From Pirellula sp. (lineage in GTDB: Bacteria > Planctomycetota > Planctomycetia > Pirellulales > PNKZ01): a stretch of 64,000 nt of DNA. The translations under genes and the position numbers were made by a program. Positions 56,181-64,000 of the stretch are shown here, piece by piece. Every line of letters begins with the position of its first letter. The stretch's first letter is position 1. The stretch spans positions 62,001 to 126,000 of the forward strand of contig PNKZ01000013.1 of assembly GCA_013822735.1 (NCBI GenBank), in the 5' to 3' direction. The notes under the pieces were generated by a model that did not search any database, was not told the origin of the DNA, and saw nothing but the letters and a program-made list of their open reading frames with translations.

Positions 56181-56567
56181 ATGGCGATGATTCTCTGTCC
56201 CGGATGTTCGAGCGAGATCTCCGACAACGTGTATCGATGCCCTTTGTGCGCGCAGTACATCGGCGGCGACATTGCGCCGCGCAACCGGACCGACGAAGCG
56301 GAGAGCGCAGGCATGCGCATCCTGTTCCCCGTCGGTCGTTCAGGGTGGGCCATCGCTTCCGGCTACTTGGGCCTGATCTCCATCTTGTTGATTCCGGCGC
56401 CCATGGCACTGTTCACAGGCATCATGGCCATTCGCGACATCCGGCGCAACCCGAAGAAACACGGCATGGGTCGCGCGGTCTTCGGCATTGTGATGGGTGC
56501 GTTCGGAACCCTCTCGCTCTTGTTCGTCGGCATCATCATGTTGGGCGACGCAGCGCGAGGCCGCTGA
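56181..56567 (+). CDS. Zinc-ribbon DUF4190 membrane protein
   Basis: 128 aa from the ATG at 56181 (MAMILCPGCSSEISDNVYRC). Four cysteines (6, 9, 20, 23) form a zinc ribbon. Two membrane segments follow, with the DUF4190 pattern: SGYLGLISILLIPAPMALFT, a basic loop (IRDIRRNPKKHG) and VFGIVMGAFGTLSLLFVGII. Such proteins are small inner-membrane proteins of unknown role. Same direction as the MMPL gene 190 bases downstream. Confidence 0.85.
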   Translation: MAMILCPGCSSEISDNVYRCPLCAQYIGGDIAPRNRTDEAESAGMRILFPVGRSGWAIASGYLGLISILLIPAPMALFTGIMAIRDIRRNPKKHGMGRAVFGIVMGAFGTLSLLFVGIIMLGDAARGR

Positions 56568-56757
56568 TCTCGCGCCGCATGCCGACGGCTTTCCGCAGCG
56601 GTCGGCTACGGCGTCCTATTCAAACCCGGAGAAGGCCCTTAAACTCTCGTTTAATTGCCCGACGCCGCGACAGGAAGCGGTCGGCGCACTATGCCAACGT
56701 GCAACAGCTACTACCAGGAAGGGCGACAGTAATGATGCGATCGGCGACGCAGTTCTC

Positions 56758-59034
56758 ATGAATTCGATCTTCCGCAATTGCTGTCGCATTTCGATCGGCT
56801 TCATGCTGCTTACGGCGCCGTTCTTGGCTTACGGCGCCTGGCAAGCGTTGCAGTTGAACGCGAACTCGCCGATCGATTGGATGCCGACGGATTTTCCGGC
56901 GCGGCTCGACTATGAGCGTTTCGATGCGGCGTTTGAAAGCGGCGAAGTTGTCGTCGTCAGTTGGCCCGGCTGCGCGATCGACGACGCGCGGCTCGAGACT
57001 TTCGGACGGGTCGCAAGCAGTTCGGCCGAAGCGCACGACACGGACGGCCGCCCCTACTTTAGCCGCGTCCTCACGGCGAGCGGCATCCTCCGCGACCTGA
57101 CTTCGCCGCCGCTCGATCTGCCGCAAGCCGAGGCCGTGAGGCGGTTACAAGGTTCGCTGATCGGTCCCGACGGGCGCTCCGCCTGCGCCGTCGTGGTGTT
57201 TACTTCGGAGGGCTTGCGCGACCGCGCGCGGGCCGTGCCGCTGCTGCGCCGCATTCTCGCCGAAGATTGCGGCGTCGGTCCCGACGACCAACGCTTGGCC
57301 GGGCCGATCATGGACGGATTGGCCGTCGACGTCGCATCGCTCGAATCGCTGAATCGTTTCGCGGGCCCGTCGTCGCTGGTCATCTTTTTACTTGTTTGGC
57401 GCTGTTTGAAATCCTGGCGATCGGCGCTCTTGGTGTTTCTCATTGCCACGTATTGCCAATTGGCATCGCTGGCGCTCGTGCACTTTTGCGGCGAAGCGAT
57501 GAACGCCGTGCTCATCGTCATGCCGCCGCTAGTGCTGGTGCTCGGCGTCTCCGGCGGCATCCATTTGGTGAATTATTTGTACGACGCGGTTTGCCACGGC
57601 GGGCATTCGGGCGTTGCGGGGCGCGCGGTGCGACTCGGTTGGATACCATGCGCGCTTTCCAGCGGCACGACCGCCATCGGCCTCGCCTCGCTGATGATCA
57701 GCGACATCGTGCCGATTCGGCAGTTTGGGTTCTACGGCGCATTCGGCGTGTCGGCGACCTTCGTTATGCTCTTCCTCGTGCTGCCCGGCGCGTTTGAGAT
57801 TTGGCCGGGGCTGAATCGCGAATCGCATTCGGAGGCCGACTCCGACGCTCCGAGCTTGCCGGAATCGCGACTCATGGATTTCATTCGCAAGTATGCAAAC
57901 TCGATCGTCGTCGCGAGTTTCGTGCTGATGCTGGCGACCGGCTGGGGGATGCCGCGGATCAAGACGTCGGTGCGAATTCAAACGCTCTTCGGCGCCGATA
58001 GTCGCATCCTTACCGATTATCGCTGGATCGAAGATCATGTCGTGCCGCTGGTGCCGATCGAGGTGATCGTGCATTGCCAAAAGGACTGCTCGCTCACGAC
58101 GCTGGAACGGCTGGCGCTGGTGCAACGGGTCGAGAACCGCCTTGCCGAATTGCCGGAAGTACGCGGCACGCTTTCGGCGATGGCGTTCTTGCCGAAGCTC
58201 AGCGATCCGGGCGGGGCGATGTCGACGGTAGCCCGGACGGTCTTGCGACGGAAGCTGGAAAGCAATCTCGATCGCTTCGTCGAGCTGCGCTATCTCTCGA
58301 TGCAAGCGGGGGAACAGAATTGGCGAGTGACGGCCCGCGTGAGTTCGCTAGCGGACATCGACTACGGCGACTTTCTCAAGGAAGTACACGACGCGGTGAC
58401 GCCGATCGTCGAGGAGTACACGGCTCGCGGCGTGAAGGGGATCAATATTACATCGACCGGGGCCATGCCGCTGGTGCACGAGGTGCAGCGCGGGCTTGTG
58501 AACGACTTGTTCAGCAGCTTTCTGTCCGCGCTGGTTCTGATCACGATCATCATGATGCTGATCGAACGGGGCGTCGCGGCCGGACTCGTGTCGATGGTGC
58601 CGAATTTCTTCCCCGTGGTGCTGCTCTTTGGTCTGCTCGGTTGGATTGGTCGGCCGATGGATATCGGCTCGATCATGACGGCGAGCATTGCGCTGGGAAT
58701 GGCGATCGACGGCACGCTGCACTACCTAACGTTTTACCGGCGCGATATTTTGAAGACCGATTCCCCCGCGTCGGCGACGCACGCGGCCTACGCGCATTGC
58801 GCGGCGGCGATGACGGAGAGCACCGTCGTGTGCGGCTTCGGCCTGATGCCGTTTGCATTGAGCGAATTCTTGCCGACGAGCCGATTTCCCTGGATGATCT
58901 TATGGCTGATATGGGTGGCGCTGATCGGCGACCTGATCGTGCTGCCGGCCCTATTGCTGAGCCCGCTCGGCCGATTTTTCCGCCGCCGGCGCGGCGAGAA
59001 AGCCGCGGTGGTGCCTGCCGATTCGCAAGACTGA
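56758..59034 (+). CDS. MMPL/RND-family transporter
   Basis: 758 aa from the ATG at 56758 (MNSIFRNCCRISIGFMLLTA). The usual RND plan appears twice: one N-terminal helix, a large periplasmic loop (about 30-210), then a five-helix bundle (SSLVIFLLVWRCLK, LIVMPPLVLVLGVSGGIHLV, GTTAIGLASLMISDIVPIRQ); the second half repeats it (MLIERGVAAGLVSMVPNFFP, TMTAS-like segment MTASIALGMAIDGTLHYLTF). The sterol-sensing-like core and single-gene form point to the MMPL/patched group, which export lipids or hydrophobic compounds using the proton gradient. No adaptor or outer-membrane partner adjoins it. Followed by the LssY_C-domain gene. Confidence 0.88.
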   Translation: MNSIFRNCCRISIGFMLLTAPFLAYGAWQALQLNANSPIDWMPTDFPARLDYERFDAAFESGEVVVVSWPGCAIDDARLETFGRVASSSAEAHDTDGRPYFSRVLTASGILRDLTSPPLDLPQAEAVRRLQGSLIGPDGRSACAVVVFTSEGLRDRARAVPLLRRILAEDCGVGPDDQRLAGPIMDGLAVDVASLESLNRFAGPSSLVIFLLVWRCLKSWRSALLVFLIATYCQLASLALVHFCGEAMNAVLIVMPPLVLVLGVSGGIHLVNYLYDAVCHGGHSGVAGRAVRLGWIPCALSSGTTAIGLASLMISDIVPIRQFGFYGAFGVSATFVMLFLVLPGAFEIWPGLNRESHSEADSDAPSLPESRLMDFIRKYANSIVVASFVLMLATGWGMPRIKTSVRIQTLFGADSRILTDYRWIEDHVVPLVPIEVIVHCQKDCSLTTLERLALVQRVENRLAELPEVRGTLSAMAFLPKLSDPGGAMSTVARTVLRRKLESNLDRFVELRYLSMQAGEQNWRVTARVSSLADIDYGDFLKEVHDAVTPIVEEYTARGVKGINITSTGAMPLVHEVQRGLVNDLFSSFLSALVLITIIMMLIERGVAAGLVSMVPNFFPVVLLFGLLGWIGRPMDIGSIMTASIALGMAIDGTLHYLTFYRRDILKTDSPASATHAAYAHCAAAMTESTVVCGFGLMPFALSEFLPTSRFPWMILWLIWVALIGDLIVLPALLLSPLGRFFRRRRGEKAAVVPADSQD

Positions 59035-59109
59035 CAAGGTGTCGCCAAGGTATGATGTCCGGCGGCGACTTTGTTTCGGGACAATCCATCGTTGATCGAG
59101 AGGGCTTGC

Positions 59110-59853
59110 GTGACGGACAGCGTACCAGTGACGGATGGCGCACCCGCGGCGCCGAAATCGATTCTGCGTCGGCGGCTTACTTGGTTCTTCGGCTTTCTCG
59201 CGCTCTGGGCGATCGGCGCGTATCTGCTAATGCCTGAAGGTTGGTACCGCTACGCGAAGCGGCATCCTTCGCTGGACGACGTGCCGACAATCACCTACAC
59301 GAAAGACGGCATCCCGGGCGATCCGCTGAACATCGGAGCGATCGGAACGGAGCGGGAACTAAAGAAGATCATGATTGCGGCGCATTGGTACCCGGCCGAT
59401 CCGCTGACGCTGAAGAGTTGCTTGGAGATCGCCGAGGCGACGGTGTTGAAACGACCTTACGACGAAGCGCCGGTGAGCAACCTGTATTTATGGCACCGCA
59501 AGGAAGACCTGGCCTTTGAAAAGCCGGTGGGAGACGATCCGCGGCAGCGGCACCATGTGCGGTTTTGGAAGTCGGAAAAAATCGACTCCGACGGCCGTCC
59601 CGTTTGGCTCGGCTCCGCGACGTACGACCGTGCGGTCGGCTTAAGCCACACCACGGGTCAGATCACGCACCATATCGCCGCCGACATCGACGCCGAACGC
59701 AACGGACTCATCGCCGACTGGCAAGCGACCGGGCGCGTGGAAGAAGTCTACACCGTGCAGGACTTCCAAAAAAACAAGTCGGGGCGCAACGGCGGCGGCG
59801 ATCCGTGGGAGACCGACGGCAACTTAAAAGTCGGCGTGTTTAAGCCGGAATAA
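59110..59853 (+). CDS. LssY C-terminal-domain membrane-anchored protein
   Basis: 247 aa from a GTG at 59110 preceded by GAGAGGG; a TTG at 59071 is a weaker start. One N-terminal membrane anchor (LTWFFGFLALWAIGAYLLM, about 24-42) is followed by a soluble domain with LssY_C features: HWYPADPLTLKSCLEIAEA, VSNLYLWHRKEDLAFEKPVG, HHVRFWKSE and a VWLGSATYDRAVGLS segment. The domain is known from proteins fused to PAP2 phosphatases; its reaction is not established. Starts 75 bases after the MMPL gene, probably co-transcribed. Confidence 0.83.
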   Translation: MTDSVPVTDGAPAAPKSILRRRLTWFFGFLALWAIGAYLLMPEGWYRYAKRHPSLDDVPTITYTKDGIPGDPLNIGAIGTERELKKIMIAAHWYPADPLTLKSCLEIAEATVLKRPYDEAPVSNLYLWHRKEDLAFEKPVGDDPRQRHHVRFWKSEKIDSDGRPVWLGSATYDRAVGLSHTTGQITHHIAADIDAERNGLIADWQATGRVEEVYTVQDFQKNKSGRNGGGDPWETDGNLKVGVFKPE

Positions 59854-59895
59854 GAAGCGCGGTGCGCGTTGAAACGAGTCACGAGAGACGAGCTC

Positions 59896-61230
59896 ATGCA
59901 CTTCAGAATAGTACTCGTACTACTGGTAGCACTAGAGGGCTGTTCGCGCGCCGGCGAGGCGCTTCCGGAGAAGGTCGGGCCGCTGCCCGCAGCGAGTACG
60001 ACGGGGGAGCGGGGGATGCTCGACTTCCCGGCGCTCGACCCGGTGCGCGATTGGCCTTGGTGGCGCGGCCCGACTCGCAACGGCGTTGCCGGCGCAGACG
60101 CGAAGCCTCCGGTGCGTTTCGGCGATTCGGAGAACGTCGTCTGGCGCACGCCGGTGCCGGGACGCGGTCATTCGTCGCCGATCGTCGTCGGCGAGCGTGT
60201 CTTCCTCACCACGGCCGACGAAGCCGCGCAGATCCATTCGGTCCTGGCTTTCGATCGGGCGACCGGCCGACAACTTTGGCAAACCGAAGTGAGCCGCGGC
60301 GGCTTCCCGGCTAGGATTCACGGCAACAACACGCATGCCACGCCGACCATCGCCTGCGACGGCAAGCAACTGATTGCCGTGTTCATTCGCAATGAAGCGA
60401 TCGAGGCGACTTGGCTCGACCTCGAAGGAAAGCAACTGCGGCAAGCCGTGATCGGCCCGTTCCACCCGAAACAGTACGAATTCGGCTATGGTCCGTCGCC
60501 GCTGCTCTTCAAGAATATGTGCATCTTTGCCAGCGAGTTCGACGGAGCGAGCTTTCTCGCCGCGGTAGATATCGCTTCGGGCCAAGACGTTTGGCGTACC
60601 TCACGCCCGAAAAACATCAGCTTCTCGTCGCCGGTTGTAGCGCCGATCGCCGGACGCGATCAACTCCTCATCAGCGGAGCCCATGCGTTGGCGAGCTACG
60701 ATCCCAACACCGGCTCCGAACTCTGGTCGGCAAAAGCCACGACGGCGGCGACCTGCGGCACCGTGGTGTGGCACGACGACATCATCATGGCCAGCGGCGG
60801 CTACCCGGATAGCGTCACGTGCGCCGTCCGCGGCGACGGCTCCGGCAACGTGCTCTGGCAAAACAAAGAGAAGTGCTACGAACAATCGATGATCGAGCAC
60901 GAAGGCTCCCTTTACGCGCTCACCGATAAAGGGGTGATGTACTGTTGGAATGCCGCCGATGGTACCGAACGCTGGAAACAACGGCTGCGCGGGCCCGTCA
61001 GCAGTTCGCCGGTGTTGGCCGATGGTCGCATTTATTGGGCCAACGAACGCGGCACATATTACGTCGTTCGTGCGACGCCCGAGACGTTCGACTTGCTAGC
61101 CGAAAACCAAGTGGGGGACGAATCCTTCGCGAGCCCGGCGGCCGTCGGCGATCGGCTCTTCCTCCGTATTGCGTCGAGCGCCTCAGACTCGCGCCAAGAA
61201 TACCTCGTTTGCGTCGGTGACAAGAAGTAG
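59896..61230 (+). CDS. PQQ-like beta-propeller lipoprotein (BamB-like)
   Basis: 444 aa from the ATG at 59896. The N-terminus MHFRIVLVLLVALEGCSRAG is a lipoprotein signal with lipobox LEGC. The rest has repeated propeller blades with W-x-x-P and G-x-x-x-W elements (DWPWWRGPTRNGVAGADAKP, AFDRATGRQLWQTEVS, SYDPNTGSELWSAKA, CWNAADGTERWKQRL). PQQ_2-type propellers in planctomycetes are abundant secreted proteins; actual PQQ binding is not expected. Follows the LssY gene by 42 bases. Confidence 0.87.
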   Translation: MHFRIVLVLLVALEGCSRAGEALPEKVGPLPAASTTGERGMLDFPALDPVRDWPWWRGPTRNGVAGADAKPPVRFGDSENVVWRTPVPGRGHSSPIVVGERVFLTTADEAAQIHSVLAFDRATGRQLWQTEVSRGGFPARIHGNNTHATPTIACDGKQLIAVFIRNEAIEATWLDLEGKQLRQAVIGPFHPKQYEFGYGPSPLLFKNMCIFASEFDGASFLAAVDIASGQDVWRTSRPKNISFSSPVVAPIAGRDQLLISGAHALASYDPNTGSELWSAKATTAATCGTVVWHDDIIMASGGYPDSVTCAVRGDGSGNVLWQNKEKCYEQSMIEHEGSLYALTDKGVMYCWNAADGTERWKQRLRGPVSSSPVLADGRIYWANERGTYYVVRATPETFDLLAENQVGDESFASPAAVGDRLFLRIASSASDSRQEYLVCVGDKK

Positions 61231-61335
61231 CCTTGCGTGCATTCATCGGCAGTTGAATTCGCCGTCGGATTCGCGTATAGAAACGTCGCTCGCAACCTCG
61301 CCTCGCCGCCGCCCCACCTTGCCAGGACCCTCGCC

Positions 61336-62058
61336 ATGCTCGGATTTCGCTTCGTCGCTTTCAGCGCGTTGTTATGCCTCACCGTTACTTCGCTCGACGC
61401 GGCCGATCCGTCCGTGAATCCGTTCAACAACAGCAATCTCGCCGGCTGGACCACGACGGCCGGCAAACCCGCGCCCGCCGGCTGGGAAGTCGTCGACGGC
61501 GTCATCCATTTGAAGCCCGGCAAATCGCAAGGGGGCAACATCGTCACGGCACACGACTACGGCGACTTCTCGCTCTCGTTCGATTGGAAGATCGCCCCCA
61601 AAGGCAACAGCGGCATCAAGTACCGCGTGCGCGACTACAACGGCAAAGTACTCGGCCTCGAGTACCAGATGTACGACGACAACGCGACGAAGAAGCCCGG
61701 CCCCGCGAAAGGTTCCACAGGCTCTTTGTACGATCTCTACGAGCCGAATAGCGCCAAGCAAGTCAATCCGCCCGGCGAATGGAATACCGGTCGGATCGTC
61801 GTCCGCAACAATCGCATCGAGCATTGGCTCAACGGCAAACTCGTCGTCACGGCGTACGTCGGCAGCAGCGAATGGAACAAGCGCGTCGCGGAAAGCAAGT
61901 TCGGCGACGTACCCAATTTCGCGCAGAATTCCGTCGGAAAACTGATGCTGACCGATCACGGGAGCGAAGTGTGGATTCGCAACGCCCGCTTCGAAACGTT
62001 CTCCGGCGGCAAGTCTGCTCCGCGTAGATTTCTCTCGCGACTGCGCGCTTGGAACTAA
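61336..62058 (+). CDS. DUF1080 family secreted protein (3-keto-disaccharide hydrolase-like)
   Basis: 240 aa from the ATG at 61336. Signal peptide MLGFRFVAFSALLCLTVTSL, cleavage after DAA. The DUF1080 jelly-roll domain fills the rest: NPFNNSNLAGWTTTAG, VVDGVIHLKPGK, DFSLSFDWKIAPKGNSGIKY and LEYQMYDD, then EWNTGRIVVRNNRIEHWLNG. Members are glycoside-active or carbohydrate-binding lectin-like proteins, widespread in planctomycetes. About 105 bases after the PQQ gene. The start is chosen because the longer frame upstream is not signal-like. Confidence 0.9.
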   Translation: MLGFRFVAFSALLCLTVTSLDAADPSVNPFNNSNLAGWTTTAGKPAPAGWEVVDGVIHLKPGKSQGGNIVTAHDYGDFSLSFDWKIAPKGNSGIKYRVRDYNGKVLGLEYQMYDDNATKKPGPAKGSTGSLYDLYEPNSAKQVNPPGEWNTGRIVVRNNRIEHWLNGKLVVTAYVGSSEWNKRVAESKFGDVPNFAQNSVGKLMLTDHGSEVWIRNARFETFSGGKSAPRRFLSRLRAWN

Positions 62059-62068
62059 ACGGCCCGAG

Positions 62069-62824
62069 CTACGGCTTTGACGCCAGTTCCCGCAAGATAT
62101 ACGCCGTGGTCGTATCCGCCAGCACCTGATAAGCCCCCGGCTTCCAATGAAATTGGTCGCCGCGAGCCCACTCCAACTTATCGGCCAGCAGCCCGTAGAA
62201 ATCGTTGACGGGGACGTCGAGCCGCTTCATCACGCCGGCCGCCATCCGGTTATGCTCGACGATCGTCGCATTGATCTCCGGATCGAGTTCCGTGGGCTTC
62301 CCTTTTACCGTCACGGGGGTGCTGGAAGCCCAGACGATCTTGGCATTCGGCAGCTTTTCACGAATCACTTCGACGTAAGCCTGCGTTAACGGCTCAAACG
62401 TCCCCTCTTTGATACGCCCCGCCTGCCAGCCGTGCAGCCCCATATTGAAGTGGACCACGTCGTAAGGCCCGTTGGCCAAAACTTCGGCGAGTAGCTTATT
62501 CGTGTGGGGCGACTGGCAATACGGATTGACCCAGGCATCGACGTAAACTTTGCCGTCGAGCGCCTTCGTCGTCGGCTTGAGATAGCCGTTGAGAATCGAG
62601 TCGCCGATCAGCAGCACGCGCGGCCGTTTGGGGTCGACGATGCGCGCCTTGTCGACGCGCCACCCTTTGCCGTCGGCATGCAGCCGCGCGTCGCTCTCGA
62701 CCACCGTACTCGGAGCATTCGTAAAAGCACCCGGCCGGTCGGCCGCCGATGCAAGCGAGGCGAAGAGAAAACAAAGTGCCGGTGGGACGGCAACGAATCG
62801 AACGGAGAGAGTGCGCATGCACAT
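62069..62824 (-). CDS. SGNH/GDSL-family hydrolase, secreted
   Basis: 251 aa from the ATG at 62824 (or 62818). Signal peptide [20 protein letters not shown]. Block I is [13 protein letters not shown], with Ser in GDS; a GxN-like block is [10 protein letters not shown]; the last block is [14 protein letters not shown], with Asp and His of the triad (DQFH). So the Ser-Asp-His set is complete. SGNH enzymes act on acyl esters, often of polysaccharides. Convergent with the DUF1080 gene, stop codons 11 bases apart. Confidence 0.9.
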   Translation of the reverse strand: MCMRTLSVRFVAVPPALCFLFASLASAADRPGAFTNAPSTVVESDARLHADGKGWRVDKARIVDPKRPRVLLIGDSILNGYLKPTTKALDGKVYVDAWVNPYCQSPHTNKLLAEVLANGPYDVVHFNMGLHGWQAGRIKEGTFEPLTQAYVEVIREKLPNAKIVWASSTPVTVKGKPTELDPEINATIVEHNRMAAGVMKRLDVPVNDFYGLLADKLEWARGDQFHWKPGAYQVLADTTTAYILRELASKP

Positions 62825-63181
62825 GTTTCGTCTCGGAAAAGAGTCGCTTACTGCAACGAACGGGAAAGCTCGACATTGTAGCCTCACCGCAAGGCGCGCA
62901 AACGACCTGAGCTTACAAAGTTGCGCTGCCGAAAACAGCGTGACGCGGCTTTACGATCGCGCAGGCCGGCCTTCACTCGCGCAACAGCCTGCTGCCGTTT
63001 TTGCCGACAACCAGGAAAAATGGCCGTTCTTACCTCATTTACCGCAGTTTGGGGAAGTTGCAACCGCAGGGGTCCGCGAATTGCATTTCAGGTTCTAAAT
63101 CGCGGCACAAACAGTCGTCGCTCAAATCAAAACAGATTTCGCACCACGAATACTTCGGAACTTCGAACCAAGGGATTGATC
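62825..63181. other. Divergent intergenic region
   Basis: About 360 bases between the SGNH gene and the Gly/Asn-rich gene. It holds both promoters; no clear match to consensus and no repeat seen. Confidence 0.5.
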
Positions 63182-64000
63182 ATGAAAACGTCTTACTTCA
63201 GCATCGCGCTTGCCGCCGTGCTTTCCTGCGCGGTTGCTTGCGACTCGGCGCTTGCCCAACGGGGCGGCGGCGGTCGAGGAAATGGGGGCGGCGGCGGTAA
63301 TCGCGGCGGGGGACAAGGCCAAGGGGGCGGCCAAGCCCAACGGTCTGGAGGGGGTCCGGGTGCCGGCGCTCAAATCCATGTCGGCGGTCAAGCAGGTTCG
63401 GGCAATGCGAATCGCGGCAACGGAAATTCTGGGCAAGTAAATCCGGGCGCAGCAAATCCAGGTGCTGGGAAAACGCCCCGCGTAAATACGCCCGGCTCGC
63501 AAGGCCCTAGCGCGATCCAAGGTCAAGTTCAAGGCCAGGGTAATGCAGCGGTGAATGGAAATCGCGGCAACTTCAATCCCGGCAGCACGAACCGCGGACC
63601 GCAGAATGTTCAAGTTCCCGGTGTTACGACGCCGAACGCCTCCGGCGGCGCCGCGGTCTCTGGTAACGCCAATACCGACGCCGGCCCGCGTCACGTCGGA
63701 CCTCAAGGCAATGATCCGCGCAACAACAACTTTCGGGACAACGATCCTCGCAACAACAACGTGCGAAACAACGACCAGCGTTCCAACGGTCCCGGCAACG
63801 ATTTCGATCGTCGCAATAACAACGGACCGAACTACAACGGACCGAACAACGGCGGCAACGCCGTCGCCCGACACTCGTTTTATCGCGGCGGCTGGAACCA
63901 GAACAAAAACCTCGCCGGCCGAAATCTCAACGGCGGTGCGGGCAACTTCAATCGTGCCTACAGCATGAACGGATATGGACTTGGCGGCTATGGACTCGGT
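63182..64000 (+). CDS. Gly/Asn-rich secreted protein, partial (cut by right edge)
   Basis: 273 codons from the ATG at 63182 to the window end with no stop. Shine-Dalgarno AAGGG is eight bases upstream. Signal peptide MKTSYFSIALAAVLSCAVAC with cleavage after ALA. The mature part is low complexity: Gly/Gln-rich (RGGGGRGNGGGGGNRGGGQG), then Asn/Pro/Gly-rich with DPRNNN repeats. The last residues (RAYSMNGYGLGGYGLG) turn Tyr/Gly-rich. Likely disordered surface or matrix protein; function unknown. Confidence 0.8.
   Translation, partial: MKTSYFSIALAAVLSCAVACDSALAQRGGGGRGNGGGGGNRGGGQGQGGGQAQRSGGGPGAGAQIHVGGQAGSGNANRGNGNSGQVNPGAANPGAGKTPRVNTPGSQGPSAIQGQVQGQGNAAVNGNRGNFNPGSTNRGPQNVQVPGVTTPNASGGAAVSGNANTDAGPRHVGPQGNDPRNNNFRDNDPRNNNVRNNDQRSNGPGNDFDRRNNNGPNYNGPNNGGNAVARHSFYRGGWNQNKNLAGRNLNGGAGNFNRAYSMNGYGLGGYGLG

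Overview
The window looks like chromosomal DNA of a planctomycete, most likely of the Pirellulales group. The evidence is the high GC content, two giant proteins ending in PEP-CTERM sorting tails, a secreted protein with the planctomycete LEPR-XLL-type N-terminus, an ECF sigma/anti-sigma pair, DUF1080, SGNH and PQQ-propeller secreted proteins, and many weak Shine-Dalgarno sites. I see no insertion sequence, prophage, rRNA or CRISPR array.

Layout. 1-1062 (minus): a GAF-like protein cut by the left edge. 1414-3102 (minus): a secreted RTX-like repeat protein with a clear hairpin downstream. 3496-6720 (minus): a translationally coupled trio of ECF sigma factor, zinc-finger anti-sigma and a 621-aa exported protein. 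6909-8254 (minus): two small conserved proteins and an FHA protein. 8369-15889 (minus): a glycine cleavage operon in the order gcvT, gcvH, gcvPA, gcvPB, then two GYF/DUF4328 membrane proteins and a LipM/LplA-like lipoyl-transfer enzyme. 16168-20323 (minus): RNase R and a YhaM-like OB-HD nuclease, separated by a palindrome-rich gap. 20555-22907 (plus): an Imm32-like small protein, a leucine-rich leader peptide with competing hairpins, and leuA. 22947-23682: a DUF420 membrane protein (minus) and tRNA-Leu(UAA) (plus).

23917-54031 is dominated by two giant minus-strand genes of 4587 and 4817 codons. They encode beta-helix (autotransporter-associated repeat) surface proteins with related C-terminal ends and PEP-CTERM tails. 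Between them lies a plus-strand gene for a protein with two HhH-like repeats and a sigma region 4-like helix, a candidate regulator. Both giant genes have closely similar promoter-like sequences and share a 20-bp upstream element. 54032-56567 holds sparse or decayed sequence, a frameshifted gene, a 41-codon membrane protein and a zinc-ribbon/DUF4190 protein. 56758-64000 carries an MMPL/RND-type exporter, an LssY_C-domain protein, a PQQ-propeller lipoprotein, a DUF1080 protein, an SGNH hydrolase (minus) and a Gly/Asn-rich secreted protein cut by the right edge.

The two most notable findings are the apparent ribosome-mediated leucine attenuator in front of leuA and the giant-adhesin locus with its shared promoter architecture and embedded putative DNA-binding protein. 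All functions are assigned from reading the sequence; no database search was run.
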